From Micromonospora echinospora (GTDB taxonomy: Bacteria > Actinomycetota > Actinomycetes > Mycobacteriales > Micromonosporaceae): a stretch of DNA of 64,000 nucleotides. The stretch spans positions 5,719,001 through 5,783,000 of the forward strand of contig NZ_LT607413.1 in the NCBI RefSeq assembly GCF_900091495.1, read 5' to 3'. The first letter of the stretch is position 1, and each line of letters opens with the position of its first letter. Of this stretch, positions 10,253 through 18,961 are shown in pieces. The notes below the pieces were generated by a model that saw only the letters and a list, made by a program, of their open reading frames with translations, did not search any database and had not been told where the DNA came from. The position numbers and the translations under genes are program-made.

Positions 10253-12552
10253 TGTCCCCGCACCTGGTCCCGCTCGGCGGCGGGTGGGGGTTGTGGCGCT
10301 CGTTCTGCGTCCGGGCCGCCGGCTTCCCCGTCGACCTGCTCGAATCCCTGGCCGATCCGGACCTGGCCGCCCTCGCCGACGCGGTCGGCGCCGGGGCCGA
10401 CGACGGCGCGTACCGGGCCCGGTTCCGGCACGCCGAACGGGCTCTCGCCCGGGCGTTGCACGCCGCCGCCGCGGACCCCCGGATCCGGGAGGCGGTGGCC
10501 TGGCAGAACCCAGCGGCCCTGGACAGCGGCTTCGACACCCTGCTGCGCCGGGACCCGGAGACGGTGTCGCGCACCGGCCGGCACCGCAAGACCGAGGCCC
10601 TGGTCACCAGCTACCTGCACCGGTACGCCGCGAAGAACGACACGATCGGCTTCTTCGGGCCGCTGCGCTGGGCGCGGATCGACCCGGAGCAGCCGGAACC
10701 GGTCCGCGCCGTGCACGACGGCACCGCCGGGGACCGCACCCTCTACCTGGAGGGGTGGGCCCTCGCGGCTCTGGGCCGGGCCCTCGCGCCGCCGCTGCGG
10801 CCCTGGCTGGTGCCCCGGCTGCTGCCGCTGCTCGGCGTCGACGGGAACACTCTGCGGGTGCCGTCGGCCGACCCGGTGCCACTGGACCCGGTGCAGGCGG
10901 CCGTCCTGCGGGCGTTGCGACCGGGGCGTACCGCGCGGCAGGTCGTCGCGACGGTCCGCGCCGACGCCGGAGGAGACCCGGACCGGGTGTGGGCGGCCCT
11001 GGACCGGCTGCACGCCGACCGCCGGATCGAGTGGACCCTGGAGGCGGCCCCCGACGACCTGCACCCCGCCGCCACCCTGCGGTCCGTCGTGGCCACCGTC
11101 GACGACCCGGCGGTACGCGCACCCGCGCTGGCCGCGCTGGACCGGCTGACCTCGGCGGCGGCGACCGTGACGGCGGCCCGGGGGGACGCCACGGCGGTGC
11201 GCGACGCCCTCGCCGGGCTCGGCGCGACCTTCACCGACCTCACCGGCGCGGCCCCGGTCCGCGCGGCCGGTCAGCTCTACGCCGGCCGCACCCTGGTCTT
11301 CGAGGAGTGCCGACGGCCGGACTCGATCCGCCTCGGCCGGGCGGCCCTGGACACCCTCGCCGCGCCGCTGACCCTGCTGCTGGACAGCGCCCGCTGGTAC
11401 ACGGCGGCCGGTGCGGCGCTCTACCGGCGGGCGCTGCGCGCCCGGTACGACCAGCTCGCGGCCCGGCGACCGGGCACGCCGGTGCCGCTGGCCGACCTGT
11501 GGCTCGCCGCCCGGGACGTGCTGATCGACGACCCGGGTCCGGTGGTCCGCCCGTTGACCCGCGCCCTGCACCACCGGTGGGAACGGCTGCTCGCGGTCGG
11601 GGCCGACGACCGGCGGGTGCGACGCCGCGTCGCCGACCTGCGCGCCGCCGCTGCCGCCGTGTTCCCCGCCGGCCCGCCCGGCTGGGCCACGGCCGTCCAG
11701 CACAGCCCGGACCTGATGGTCGCCGCCCCCGATCTGGCCGCGATCGTCGCCGGTGACGTCGACTGGGTCCTCGGCGAGCTGCACCCGGGCTACCACACCA
11801 TGCGCTACGCCAGCTGGGTCGACTGCCATCCGGACCCGGCCGCGCTGGCCGGGGCGATGGCCGCCGACCTGCCCGCCGCGGTGGTCCGGATCGCCGCCAC
11901 CGGCAGCCAGGGCGGCAGCGCCACCCGGTTCTCGCCCCGACTGCTCGCCCCCGGCCACCGGCGGCTGGTCTTCGCCCCGGACACCTGCGGCCACGACCCC
12001 GACCACGACCTGGTGGTCGGCGACTGCGACGTGGTCGACACCGACGGTCGGTTGCTGGTCCGTCGCCGCTCCGGCGGCGAGGGCCACGACCTGGTGGAGG
12101 TCTTCGCGGACCTGGTGGCCGCGAACCTGATGCCGCACTTCCGGCTGCTCTCGCCGGCACCGCACCTGCCCCGGGTGACCATCGACCGCCTGGTGGTCAG
12201 CCGGGAGTCCTGGACGGTCCCGGCCGGCGACGTGGACTTCGCGGGCGACCCGGACGAGGCCCGGCGCTTCGTGCGGGCGCGGTCCTGGGCGAACCGGCTC
12301 GGCCTGCCCCGGCACGTCTTCCTCCGCTGCACCGGTGAGCGCAAGCCGGTCCACGTCGACCTGGCCAGCCTGGCGTCGGTGGAGGTGTTCTGCCGGGCGG
12401 TCCGCCGGGCGCGACGCGCCGGCGGGGCCACCGCCGAGGTCACCGTGACCGAGATGCTGCCGGACCCGGGGCAGCTCTGGCTCACCGACGCCGACGGTCG
12501 CCGGCACAGCTCGGAGTTGCGCTTCGTCGCCGCTCCCACGACGCCGGTCTGA
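10252..12552 (+). CDS. LanB-like protein: lantibiotic dehydratase N-terminal (glutamylation) domain only
   Basis: This 766-residue protein matches the Lant_dehydr_N family: an early RAAGFPVDLLESL segment, AVAWQNPAAL, then RYAAKNDTIGFFGP near 120, and a C-terminal end GERKPVHVDL plus SEMLPDPGQLWL-like VTEMLPDPGQLWL. Full class I dehydratases are about 1000 residues and also carry a C-terminal glutamate elimination domain, which is absent here. Known stand-alone relatives use aminoacyl-tRNA either to glutamylate a partner (split LanB) or to ligate an amino acid to a peptide C-terminus (PEARLs). It is coupled to the methyltransferase, so it probably acts on the NRPS product, a carrier-bound intermediate or a small peptide. 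The substrate and aminoacyl-tRNA are unknown. Confidence 0.85.
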   Translation: MSPHLVPLGGGWGLWRSFCVRAAGFPVDLLESLADPDLAALADAVGAGADDGAYRARFRHAERALARALHAAAADPRIREAVAWQNPAALDSGFDTLLRRDPETVSRTGRHRKTEALVTSYLHRYAAKNDTIGFFGPLRWARIDPEQPEPVRAVHDGTAGDRTLYLEGWALAALGRALAPPLRPWLVPRLLPLLGVDGNTLRVPSADPVPLDPVQAAVLRALRPGRTARQVVATVRADAGGDPDRVWAALDRLHADRRIEWTLEAAPDDLHPAATLRSVVATVDDPAVRAPALAALDRLTSAAATVTAARGDATAVRDALAGLGATFTDLTGAAPVRAAGQLYAGRTLVFEECRRPDSIRLGRAALDTLAAPLTLLLDSARWYTAAGAALYRRALRARYDQLAARRPGTPVPLADLWLAARDVLIDDPGPVVRPLTRALHHRWERLLAVGADDRRVRRRVADLRAAAAAVFPAGPPGWATAVQHSPDLMVAAPDLAAIVAGDVDWVLGELHPGYHTMRYASWVDCHPDPAALAGAMAADLPAAVVRIAATGSQGGSATRFSPRLLAPGHRRLVFAPDTCGHDPDHDLVVGDCDVVDTDGRLLVRRRSGGEGHDLVEVFADLVAANLMPHFRLLSPAPHLPRVTIDRLVVSRESWTVPAGDVDFAGDPDEARRFVRARSWANRLGLPRHVFLRCTGERKPVHVDLASLASVEVFCRAVRRARRAGGATAEVTVTEMLPDPGQLWLTDADGRRHSSELRFVAAPTTPV

Positions 12553-12800
12553 CCGCAGGCGCGGGCGGCGGCGCGGCGTGCCCTCGGGGTGCCGCCCGCC
12601 AGGTGCGGGTCCGTCCCCCACTTTCTCCACGCCCGCGCTGTCGCCACGGCCTGACCGCGTCGACGGATGGGTGGTGTTCGGGCATCGGCGCGGCTCAGCG
12701 CGCTCGGCGGAATGTGCGAAGGACCGCCCGATGCGGTCGGTCGCGTCGCCGACGACGCTGGATCCACTGACAAGTGGTGTGCGGGCGGGTGGAGGGGGCC

Positions 12801-13424
12801 ATGGGTGATCCGGTGTATGTGAGCGTCCTCGCTTCGGATCCGGTACTGGCGGCCGGGGCAACGGCCGCGTTGCGTGAAGATCCGGATCTGGTTCTGGTGT
12901 CCGGGGACGGCCCGGCCGACGTGGCGGTGGTGCTCGTCGACCAGGTGGATCCGCTCGCCCTGGACACGGTCCGTCGGGTGCGCGACACCGGCGGACGGTC
13001 CGAGGTGGTACTCGTGGCGAGCGACTTCACGCAGGCTCAGGCGCTGCACGCGGTTGCGGCCGGTGCCCGGGGGCTGGTCCGGCGACGTGAGGCGAGCTCA
13101 GCTCGCCTCGCCCGTACCGTCCTCGCGGCCGCCGACGGCGACTGCTCCATGCCGCCGGACATGCTGGCCCTGCTGCTCGAACCGGACCCCGGCCGCCCGT
13201 CCGTCCGGGCAGTGCGCGGAACCTCCGACGGTGTCGGCCTCGACGAGCGGGAACGAGCTGTTCTGCACCTGGTGGCCGAGGGCCGCGCGACCGGCGAGAT
13301 CGCCCGGGAGTTGAGCTACTCCATCCGTACGGTGTCCGGCGTGGTGCACGACATCACCCGCCGGTTCCGGCTGCGCAACCGTGCGCACGCCGTGGCGTAC
13401 GCGCTCCGGTCGGGGCTGCTGTGA
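12801..13424 (+). CDS. LuxR-type response-regulator-like transcription factor
   Basis: The 207-residue protein has an N-terminal receiver-like half (about 1-115; a possible phospho-acceptor Asp in VVLVDQ, but a sparse acidic pocket) and a C-terminal LuxR HTH (about 140-205, ERAVLHLVAEGRATGEIA, then SIRTVSGVVHDI). The ATG at 12801 follows GGAGGGGG; an in-frame earlier start at 12774 lacks such a site. It overlaps the next regulator by 4 bp. No adjacent histidine kinase is seen, so it is probably an atypical or ligand-responsive cluster regulator. Its target is not shown by the sequence, but the NRPS cluster just upstream is the obvious candidate. Confidence 0.85.
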   Translation: MGDPVYVSVLASDPVLAAGATAALREDPDLVLVSGDGPADVAVVLVDQVDPLALDTVRRVRDTGGRSEVVLVASDFTQAQALHAVAAGARGLVRRREASSARLARTVLAAADGDCSMPPDMLALLLEPDPGRPSVRAVRGTSDGVGLDERERAVLHLVAEGRATGEIARELSYSIRTVSGVVHDITRRFRLRNRAHAVAYALRSGLL

Positions 13425-14023
13425 ACGGACCGGGGAGCCGGCTGAGAGTGGGATTGCTGGCCGACGACCCGGGCGCGGGCCGGAGACTGCTGGCGGCGCT
13501 GTGCGCCAGACCGGATGTCGCTCCGCAGGCGGTGGATGGTCCGGTGCAGGTTCTGGTCACTGCCGCCGCGACGGTCGACAGGGCCCTGGCGCTGTGCCGA
13601 CACCACGACGCGAACCGGCCGGATCGGCCCGTGCTGCTCGTGGCCGACGTGTTCGACCCGGCGGCGGTACGCACCGCCGTCGACGCTGGGGTGCGGACCA
13701 TGTTGCGGCGATCCGACGCGAGTCCGAGGAGTTTGGTCACGGCGCTCGGGGCGGCACTGAACGGGGAGGCGCGGCTGCCGTCGGAGGCCGTCGTCCGGCT
13801 GTTGGGCGCGTCGGCCGGTCCGTCGGTGTCGTCGCGGTTGACCGCCCGGCAGGTCGACGTGTTGGCGCTGATGGCGGAGGGACACGGCAACGCCGCCATC
13901 GCCCGGCGACTGGGCTGCTCGGAGCACACCGTCAAGAACGCCGGTTACGAGCTGATGGCCCGGCTGCAGGCCCGCAACCGGGCCCAGGCGGTGGCCCGCG
14001 CGGTACGCACCGGTCTGGTGTGA
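13421..14023 (+). CDS. LuxR-type regulator with degenerate receiver domain
   Basis: The 200-residue protein is paralogous in layout to the regulator it overlaps. The GTG at 13421 overlaps the upstream stop by 4 bp. Residues 8-120 resemble a receiver fold, but the strand that should carry the phospho-acceptor reads VLVTAAAT, with no aspartate at its end. Residues 137-198 form a LuxR HTH (LTARQVDVLALMAEG, CSEHTVKNAGYELMARLQ). The loss of the aspartate suggests regulation without phosphorylation. The pair may form a heterodimer; that is inference. It is convergent with the large regulator, with only 19 bp between stops. Confidence 0.85.
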   Translation: MNGPGSRLRVGLLADDPGAGRRLLAALCARPDVAPQAVDGPVQVLVTAAATVDRALALCRHHDANRPDRPVLLVADVFDPAAVRTAVDAGVRTMLRRSDASPRSLVTALGAALNGEARLPSEAVVRLLGASAGPSVSSRLTARQVDVLALMAEGHGNAAIARRLGCSEHTVKNAGYELMARLQARNRAQAVARAVRTGLV

Positions 14024-14042
14024 GCCCGGCGGGATCTCGGCC

Positions 14043-16949
14043 TCAATCCTGGTATCCCCGGGCCACGAACTCGCCGAGAGCGAGCCGGTTCGGTAGCCCG
14101 GTCTTGATCATCAGGTTGGAGATGTGTCGTTCCACCGTCCGCGGCGACAGGTGGAGCCGGCCGGCGATCTCCCGGTTGCTGAGCCGCTCGACGAGCAGTT
14201 GCAGCACCTCGAACTCACGAACGGTGACCCCGGCAGCGCGTAGCGCCCCGGGCACCTGGTGGGTGCCCACCCGGCGTTGCGGCACCCGGACGCCGGCGGC
14301 GCGCAGGAGGGTACGACAGGCGCCGGCCACAGCGGGCACGTCGGTGCGGTGGAAGTGCTCCTCGGCGGTGCGCAGCCAGTCGACCGGGTCACCCCACCCG
14401 TCCGCCAGGGCGGCCTCCGCGCACAACCGCAGGCCCAGGTGCCGGCCCATCGGATACGGCTCTCCCACCCGCACCGCCTCGTCAACGGCGGCGCAGGCCC
14501 GCTGCACGTCTCCGGCCTGCCCCGCCCGGACAGCCCGAGCGAAGAGGGCGAACTGGCGGTCCCACCCGAACGCGCTCAACGGCACCTGCTCGACCGACCC
14601 GGCCTCGCGTGGCCGGGTGTGCAGCGCCATGAGCAGCAGGTGCAGCCCGTTCCGCCCGAAGAGCAGGAAGGTGGTCGGGTTGCGGTCCGCCGCCGAGAGA
14701 GCCCGCGACATCTCCTCCACCGCCCGGGGCCGGTTCTCCTCGAGCAGTGCGCAGAAGGCGCGGGCGAGCCCGTGGATGCGTGGGCGGTTCCGGCTCTGGT
14801 CGCCGTGCACGCCGGCCAGTTCGTCCAGAGCGGCGTCCATGTCCTTGCGTCGGCCCCGGTGGGCGTGCAGAACCGCGCGCAGCAGCTGGACGTACTCGGC
14901 GGTCTCCAGCAGGCGAAGCCTGCTGGTCGCTGTCCACACCTCGTCGATGAGGGCCTCCGCCCGGTCGAACTCGTGGCGGAGGATGGCCTGCAGGGCGATG
15001 CTCGCCTCGGCCTGATAGCGGGCAGTGACCGCGCCGATGCGGGTGGCCTGCACCCTGGCCTGCTCGAGTCGATCCGTGTTGGCGCCGCGCAGCGCGTCGT
15101 CGTTTCCCAGGCGCACCAGCGCGTGGATGTCCCAGATCGGCAGATCGTGCTCTGCCGCGATGGCCCTGCTGCGCTCGAGGCACGCGGTGGCGTCGTCCGG
15201 GTCCCGTTGGCGGACCAGCGCGGCCAGCAGCTGCCAGGCTTGGCAGGCGACCACCGGCAGAGGGACCTCCTCGGCCACGGCCGCCGCCTGCCGGGTCATC
15301 GCCTCCACACGGTCGAGACGGTCGGTGCCCGGCAGGTCCAGCTCCAGGTGGGCGGCCACCACGTCGACGGTCACGACGTCTGCGGGCAGCGGGTCCGGGC
15401 CGAGCAGAGCGCGAGCGGCCCTGACCCGGGCGAGTCCCTCCGCGGACTGGCCGGCCAGCATCGCGGCCCAGGCCAGCCGGGTGTGCAAGCGGGCGAGTCG
15501 TCGGTGGTCGAGGACCCCCGACACCTGCTCGACGGCTTCCACGAAGGCCAGCGCCCGGTCGATCCGGCCAGCCTCGGCCAATGCGTGGATCAGCGACTCC
15601 AACGCGTCCGCGCGGCTCCCCGGATCGTCGTCGGTGAGCAGTTCCCAGGCGCGTTCCAGCAAAGCGACGGCCGAGCCGGCGGCCCCCTCGGCCAGGCATC
15701 TCCGCCCCGCCTCGGCGAAGAGCCTTCCCGCGGTGAGGAATTCGCCCGCAGCCAAACGCAGCGTGGCAGAGACCTGGCACCACTCGCCCGGCAGACCGGG
15801 ATGTACCTCGGTGACCGCATCGGCTGTCCGCCGGGCCAGCCGCGCCCGTTCGGTGGGCTCCAGCAGGCTGGTCAACGCCTCCTGCATGAGCGGGTGCTGA
15901 AACCGGTACCAGTCGGGCATCTGTTCGTCGGCGACCACCAGTTGCGCCGCCAACGGTCCCTGGAGGTGGGTGAGCAGTTCGCGATCGGGCATCCCGGTGA
16001 CCGCCTGCGCCACGGTGAGCGGGAACCGGCAGCCGAGCAGGGCACCCGCCATGATCAGCTCTCGGGCACGCTCGGAGAGCTGCTCGATCCGACGCCGCAC
16101 GCTACGGACGAACGTGTCCGGCCGGTTGGCCAGGGCGTCCGTGCAGATCCGCCACCCCGTCGAAGTCTCGACCAGGACGTCGGTGTCGCACATGCCGGTC
16201 AGCAGGTCCTCCACCAGGAACGGGTTGCCGGTACTGCCGGCCCACACCAGGTCGGTGGCGGCGTCGGGAACGTCCTGCGGGCGCGCGGCGAGATAGGAGG
16301 CGATCATCTGATGCACCTGCGACCGGTCCAACCGGTCCAGTTCGAGCAGCACGCAGTGCCCGCGTTGGGCCATCGACCGCACCAGGTCGAGCGCCGGACA
16401 GGGGTCGCGCCGGAGGGTGCCGAGCAGCAACGCCGGCAGGTCGGACATGTTGTCGACGAGGTACTCGGTCACCCCGAGCGTCTCCGGGTCGGCGTCGTGC
16501 AGGTCCTCCAGCGTCAGCAGGCACCCGGTCTCCCCGCCGGCCAGCGCCATCAGGCGGAGCACGGCCTCGGCGAGGATGACCAGCGAGGCGTCACCGTGCT
16601 CGGTGGAAGCGGGGCGCAGATCCGGCACCAGGCGACCCAGGACCGGTCGATACGGACCCAGCGCATCGATGTCGACGGGATCGCCGGCCCGTAGTAGGGA
16701 CAGGACCGCCTCGGTCAGCGGTCGGTACGGCACCAACGGCCCGGTCGTGCTGCTACGTCCGCGCATCAGGCGCATGTTCGAGCCGTAGGCGGCGTCGGCG
16801 GCCGCCGCGGCGAGTCGCGACTTGCCGATGCCGCCTTCGCCGACGAGGAACACGGCGCTGCCACGGCGCGACCGGGCAGCCAGAAGTCCTGACTTGATGA
16901 CTCGCTGCTCGTTGTCGCGGCCCACGATGGTCGATGAACGTAGCCCCAC
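14043..16949 (-). CDS. Large LuxR-family ATPase regulator (LAL/MalT-type)
   Basis: At 968 residues this is the usual length for LAL regulators. The N-terminus carries an AAA-type ATPase with Walker A GEGGIGKSR (near 37) and a Walker-B-like CLLTLEDLHDAD (near 145). A long helical, TPR-like middle follows, and the last 65 residues form a LuxR HTH (EFEVLQLLVERLSNREIAG, then SPRTVERHISNLM). The start is GTG at 16949, since the bases there are not ATG. Such proteins are pathway-specific activators in actinomycete secondary metabolism. It lies between the NRPS cluster and the second locus and could control either. The sequence does not show its ligand or target promoter. Confidence 0.92.
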   Translation of the reverse strand: MGLRSSTIVGRDNEQRVIKSGLLAARSRRGSAVFLVGEGGIGKSRLAAAAADAAYGSNMRLMRGRSSTTGPLVPYRPLTEAVLSLLRAGDPVDIDALGPYRPVLGRLVPDLRPASTEHGDASLVILAEAVLRLMALAGGETGCLLTLEDLHDADPETLGVTEYLVDNMSDLPALLLGTLRRDPCPALDLVRSMAQRGHCVLLELDRLDRSQVHQMIASYLAARPQDVPDAATDLVWAGSTGNPFLVEDLLTGMCDTDVLVETSTGWRICTDALANRPDTFVRSVRRRIEQLSERARELIMAGALLGCRFPLTVAQAVTGMPDRELLTHLQGPLAAQLVVADEQMPDWYRFQHPLMQEALTSLLEPTERARLARRTADAVTEVHPGLPGEWCQVSATLRLAAGEFLTAGRLFAEAGRRCLAEGAAGSAVALLERAWELLTDDDPGSRADALESLIHALAEAGRIDRALAFVEAVEQVSGVLDHRRLARLHTRLAWAAMLAGQSAEGLARVRAARALLGPDPLPADVVTVDVVAAHLELDLPGTDRLDRVEAMTRQAAAVAEEVPLPVVACQAWQLLAALVRQRDPDDATACLERSRAIAAEHDLPIWDIHALVRLGNDDALRGANTDRLEQARVQATRIGAVTARYQAEASIALQAILRHEFDRAEALIDEVWTATSRLRLLETAEYVQLLRAVLHAHRGRRKDMDAALDELAGVHGDQSRNRPRIHGLARAFCALLEENRPRAVEEMSRALSAADRNPTTFLLFGRNGLHLLLMALHTRPREAGSVEQVPLSAFGWDRQFALFARAVRAGQAGDVQRACAAVDEAVRVGEPYPMGRHLGLRLCAEAALADGWGDPVDWLRTAEEHFHRTDVPAVAGACRTLLRAAGVRVPQRRVGTHQVPGALRAAGVTVREFEVLQLLVERLSNREIAGRLHLSPRTVERHISNLMIKTGLPNRLALGEFVARGYQD

Positions 16950-17006
16950 AGCTAGACGTTAGTGTCGTGGCACGCTGCGTGTCCACGGCCGTGCGGACGG
17001 CGATGG

Positions 17007-17027
17007 GGGGCCCAGCGGTCGGGCCCC
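17007..17027 (-). terminator. Hairpin terminator of the 71-residue peptide gene
   Basis: A perfect 7-bp GC stem (GGGGCCC/GGGCCCC) with a 7-base loop lies 24 bp past the stop of the small peptide gene and 58 bp before the LAL start. Actinomycete terminators often lack a U-tract. It separates the peptide gene from the regulator and supports a monocistronic unit. Confidence 0.6.
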
Positions 17028-17050
17028 TCCCGTCATGGCTGGGCGGCGAT

Positions 17051-17266
17051 CTAGTGCTCGGGGCAGCAGCCCGTCCCGGTCTCCATGAACACCCGTACGG
17101 GAGCGTCGGTGGGTCCCTGTGCCGGTACGCCGTGCGCGGTCGCCACGATCAGACCGGCGAGCACGGCGGCGCGCAGCCCGAAGGGGAGGCCGGTACGGCC
17201 GTTCGGGCGTCGACCCGGCGAGTCGACCGCGTCGTCCTGGCCGGCGAACGAGTCTTTGGCGGACAT
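17051..17266 (-). CDS. Small single-pass membrane peptide with C-terminal Cys-Cys motif, function unknown
   Basis: The 71-residue ORF starts at an ATG preceded by AGGAGG at seven-base spacing, among the best ribosome sites in the window, and is followed by its own GC hairpin. It has a charged N-terminus (about 1-30), one hydrophobic stretch (FGLRAAVLAGLIVATAHGV, about 30-48), and an exported-looking tail ending GTGCCPEH. The tail could bind a metal, form a disulfide or be modified. I do not recognise a family. Candidates are a small membrane partner of the neighbouring transporter or regulator, or a RiPP-like substrate of the LanB-like protein 4.5 kb away. The second idea is only inference. 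Confidence 0.65.
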   Translation of the reverse strand: MSAKDSFAGQDDAVDSPGRRPNGRTGLPFGLRAAVLAGLIVATAHGVPAQGPTDAPVRVFMETGTGCCPEH

Positions 17267-17680
17267 CGAACTTCCTCCTGACGTGATGGGGGCACGGCCT
17301 GACCTGACGGTCGGAGCTCGGACACATCGGTGGGTCCGTTAACGGCGAGAACAGGACCTCCGCGCTACGGTCTGAGCGACCAGCCGCCCTGTCGCGCCAC
17401 CGCACTAGCCGGTCTCACCCGTGCCGGAAGAGTCCACCGGCCGTAACCGCTCCGACGCCGGTGCGGCGGCGGGCCGGTGCAGGGCGAACCCGACCCGGCC
17501 GTCGCGCCGTCGGCAGCCAGTTCGACCGTTTTCGATGCCGGGACCGTGAGGTCCTGGTCGGGCAGGATATTCGCGGTTTCCGGAAGCGGCCCCGTACTCA
17601 CCCGCTCATCGTCCTGGCCGGGACGGTCGAAGGGCATGAGTGTTCGACACGCATTTTCTTCAATCCCGGCCGGACGTCCG
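17267..17680. other. Gene-free stretch upstream of the small peptide gene
   Basis: This 414-bp interval lies between the start of the small peptide gene and the stop of the exporter gene, both on the minus strand. Bases 17271-17279 hold the peptide's ribosome site. Short ORFs here have no ribosome site and atypical composition, so I call none. A weak stem (17669-17676 with 17688-17695) overlaps the exporter stop and may help termination. I see nothing else. Confidence 0.5.
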
Positions 17681-18961
17681 TCAGTCTCGTCCGGCGACGG
17701 CGGCGTCCTGCGGGACCGACGGCTGTGGGAGCGTACGCAGCCGGGCGACCGGGGAGTTCAGGACGAGCAGTAGTGAGGCGGTGAAGCCGAGCGCGGTGAT
17801 CACCAGCGTCGGGCGCAGACCCACCAGGTCTCCCAGCCAACCTCCCAGAAGCGCGCCGAGCGGCATCGTTCCCCAGGTGAGGAAGCGCAGGGCACCCGTG
17901 GTCCGTCCCAGCAGGGCACGCGGTGTGACGCTCTGGGTGAGCGTCGCCAGGTGCACGTTGCCGATCGTGGTGCCGATGCCACCGAGCAGGAACGACCCGA
18001 AGAGCACCGTCAGTACCAGCCAGTCCGGGCCACCCGCGAGAGGGATCAGCGCCTGCGCGAACGAGCCGACCCCGAAACCGGCGACGATGGCCGGCCCGGG
18101 ACCCAGCCGGTTGCCGACGCGCGCCGCGAGGACGGCACCGATCAGCGATCCGGCCGCGCCGACCGCCAGGACGAGCCCGACCGTCGCCGCGTCCGCGCCG
18201 AGCGAGCGGATGACGAAGAGTGGGAAGACCGTCTGCATCGCCATGAAGAACAGGTTGTTGAAGCCGGCACGGAACGCGCAGACGCGCAGGTACGGGTCGG
18301 CGCGCACGAACCGTAGCGAGGCGCCGATCTCCGCGACGACCCCGGTGCGCGTCCGCGCCGGAGGTGCCGGGTCCCGGTGCCGGATCGTCACCAGGACCAG
18401 CGCGGAGATCAGGTGCACGACGGCGTTGGCGAACAGGGTCACCGGTACGGAGACCGCCTGCACGAGCAGGCCACCGAGACCGGGACCCCCGATGCGCGCC
18501 GCCGAGACGCTGCCCTGGACCCGGCTGTTCGCGGCGGTGAGCAGGTCACGTTCCACGAGCGACGGCAGGTAGGTGGAGGAGGAGAGGTCGTACAGGACGG
18601 CGAGGGTGCCGATGACGAAGCCGGCGACGTACAGCTGGTGGATCGTGAGCACCCCGGCGACGAAGAAGGCGGGCACGAGCGCGAGCAGCCCCGCCCGGAT
18701 GATGTTGGTGGCGATCAGGAACGGCCGGGGACGTACCCGGTCCACCCACACACCGGCGAACAGGGTGACAAGCAGGTAGGGCGCGAACTGCGCGCCGTTG
18801 AGGAGACCGGCCTGCACGGGGGTGGCACCGAGGTCCACCACGGCGAGTAGCGGCAGGGCCAGAGCGGTGATCTGCACACCGAGGCGCGCGATGCTCTCCC
18901 CGGTCCAGTAGCGGACGAAGTCGGCGTGTCGCCACAGGTTGGGCGTGGTCGAGGTGGTCAT
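17681..18961 (-). CDS. MFS transporter, last gene of the ATP-grasp operon
   Basis: This 426-residue major facilitator permease has about 12 hydrophobic segments, an N-terminal FVRYWTGESIARLGVQITALA, and the loop motif GVWVDRVRPRP between helices 2 and 3. It belongs to the MFS_3/macrolide-efflux-like group. The ATG at 18961 overlaps the stop of the ATP-grasp gene by 4 bp (ATGA); a longer open frame upstream only reads through that gene. As the final gene of a six-gene coupled operon it probably exports the product of this locus. The substrate is not identifiable. Confidence 0.9.
   Translation of the reverse strand: MTTSTTPNLWRHADFVRYWTGESIARLGVQITALALPLLAVVDLGATPVQAGLLNGAQFAPYLLVTLFAGVWVDRVRPRPFLIATNIIRAGLLALVPAFFVAGVLTIHQLYVAGFVIGTLAVLYDLSSSTYLPSLVERDLLTAANSRVQGSVSAARIGGPGLGGLLVQAVSVPVTLFANAVVHLISALVLVTIRHRDPAPPARTRTGVVAEIGASLRFVRADPYLRVCAFRAGFNNLFFMAMQTVFPLFVIRSLGADAATVGLVLAVGAAGSLIGAVLAARVGNRLGPGPAIVAGFGVGSFAQALIPLAGGPDWLVLTVLFGSFLLGGIGTTIGNVHLATLTQSVTPRALLGRTTGALRFLTWGTMPLGALLGGWLGDLVGLRPTLVITALGFTASLLLVLNSPVARLRTLPQPSVPQDAAVAGRD

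Noticed and set aside
10141..12861. A 906-residue minus-strand frame opposite the LanB-like gene
   Set aside because: Composition is that of a shadow frame; no motif or ribosome site, and the plus strand carries a recognised protein family.
17365..17640. A 90-residue minus-strand ORF upstream of the small peptide
   Set aside because: It has no ribosome site and an Arg/Pro-rich random composition.
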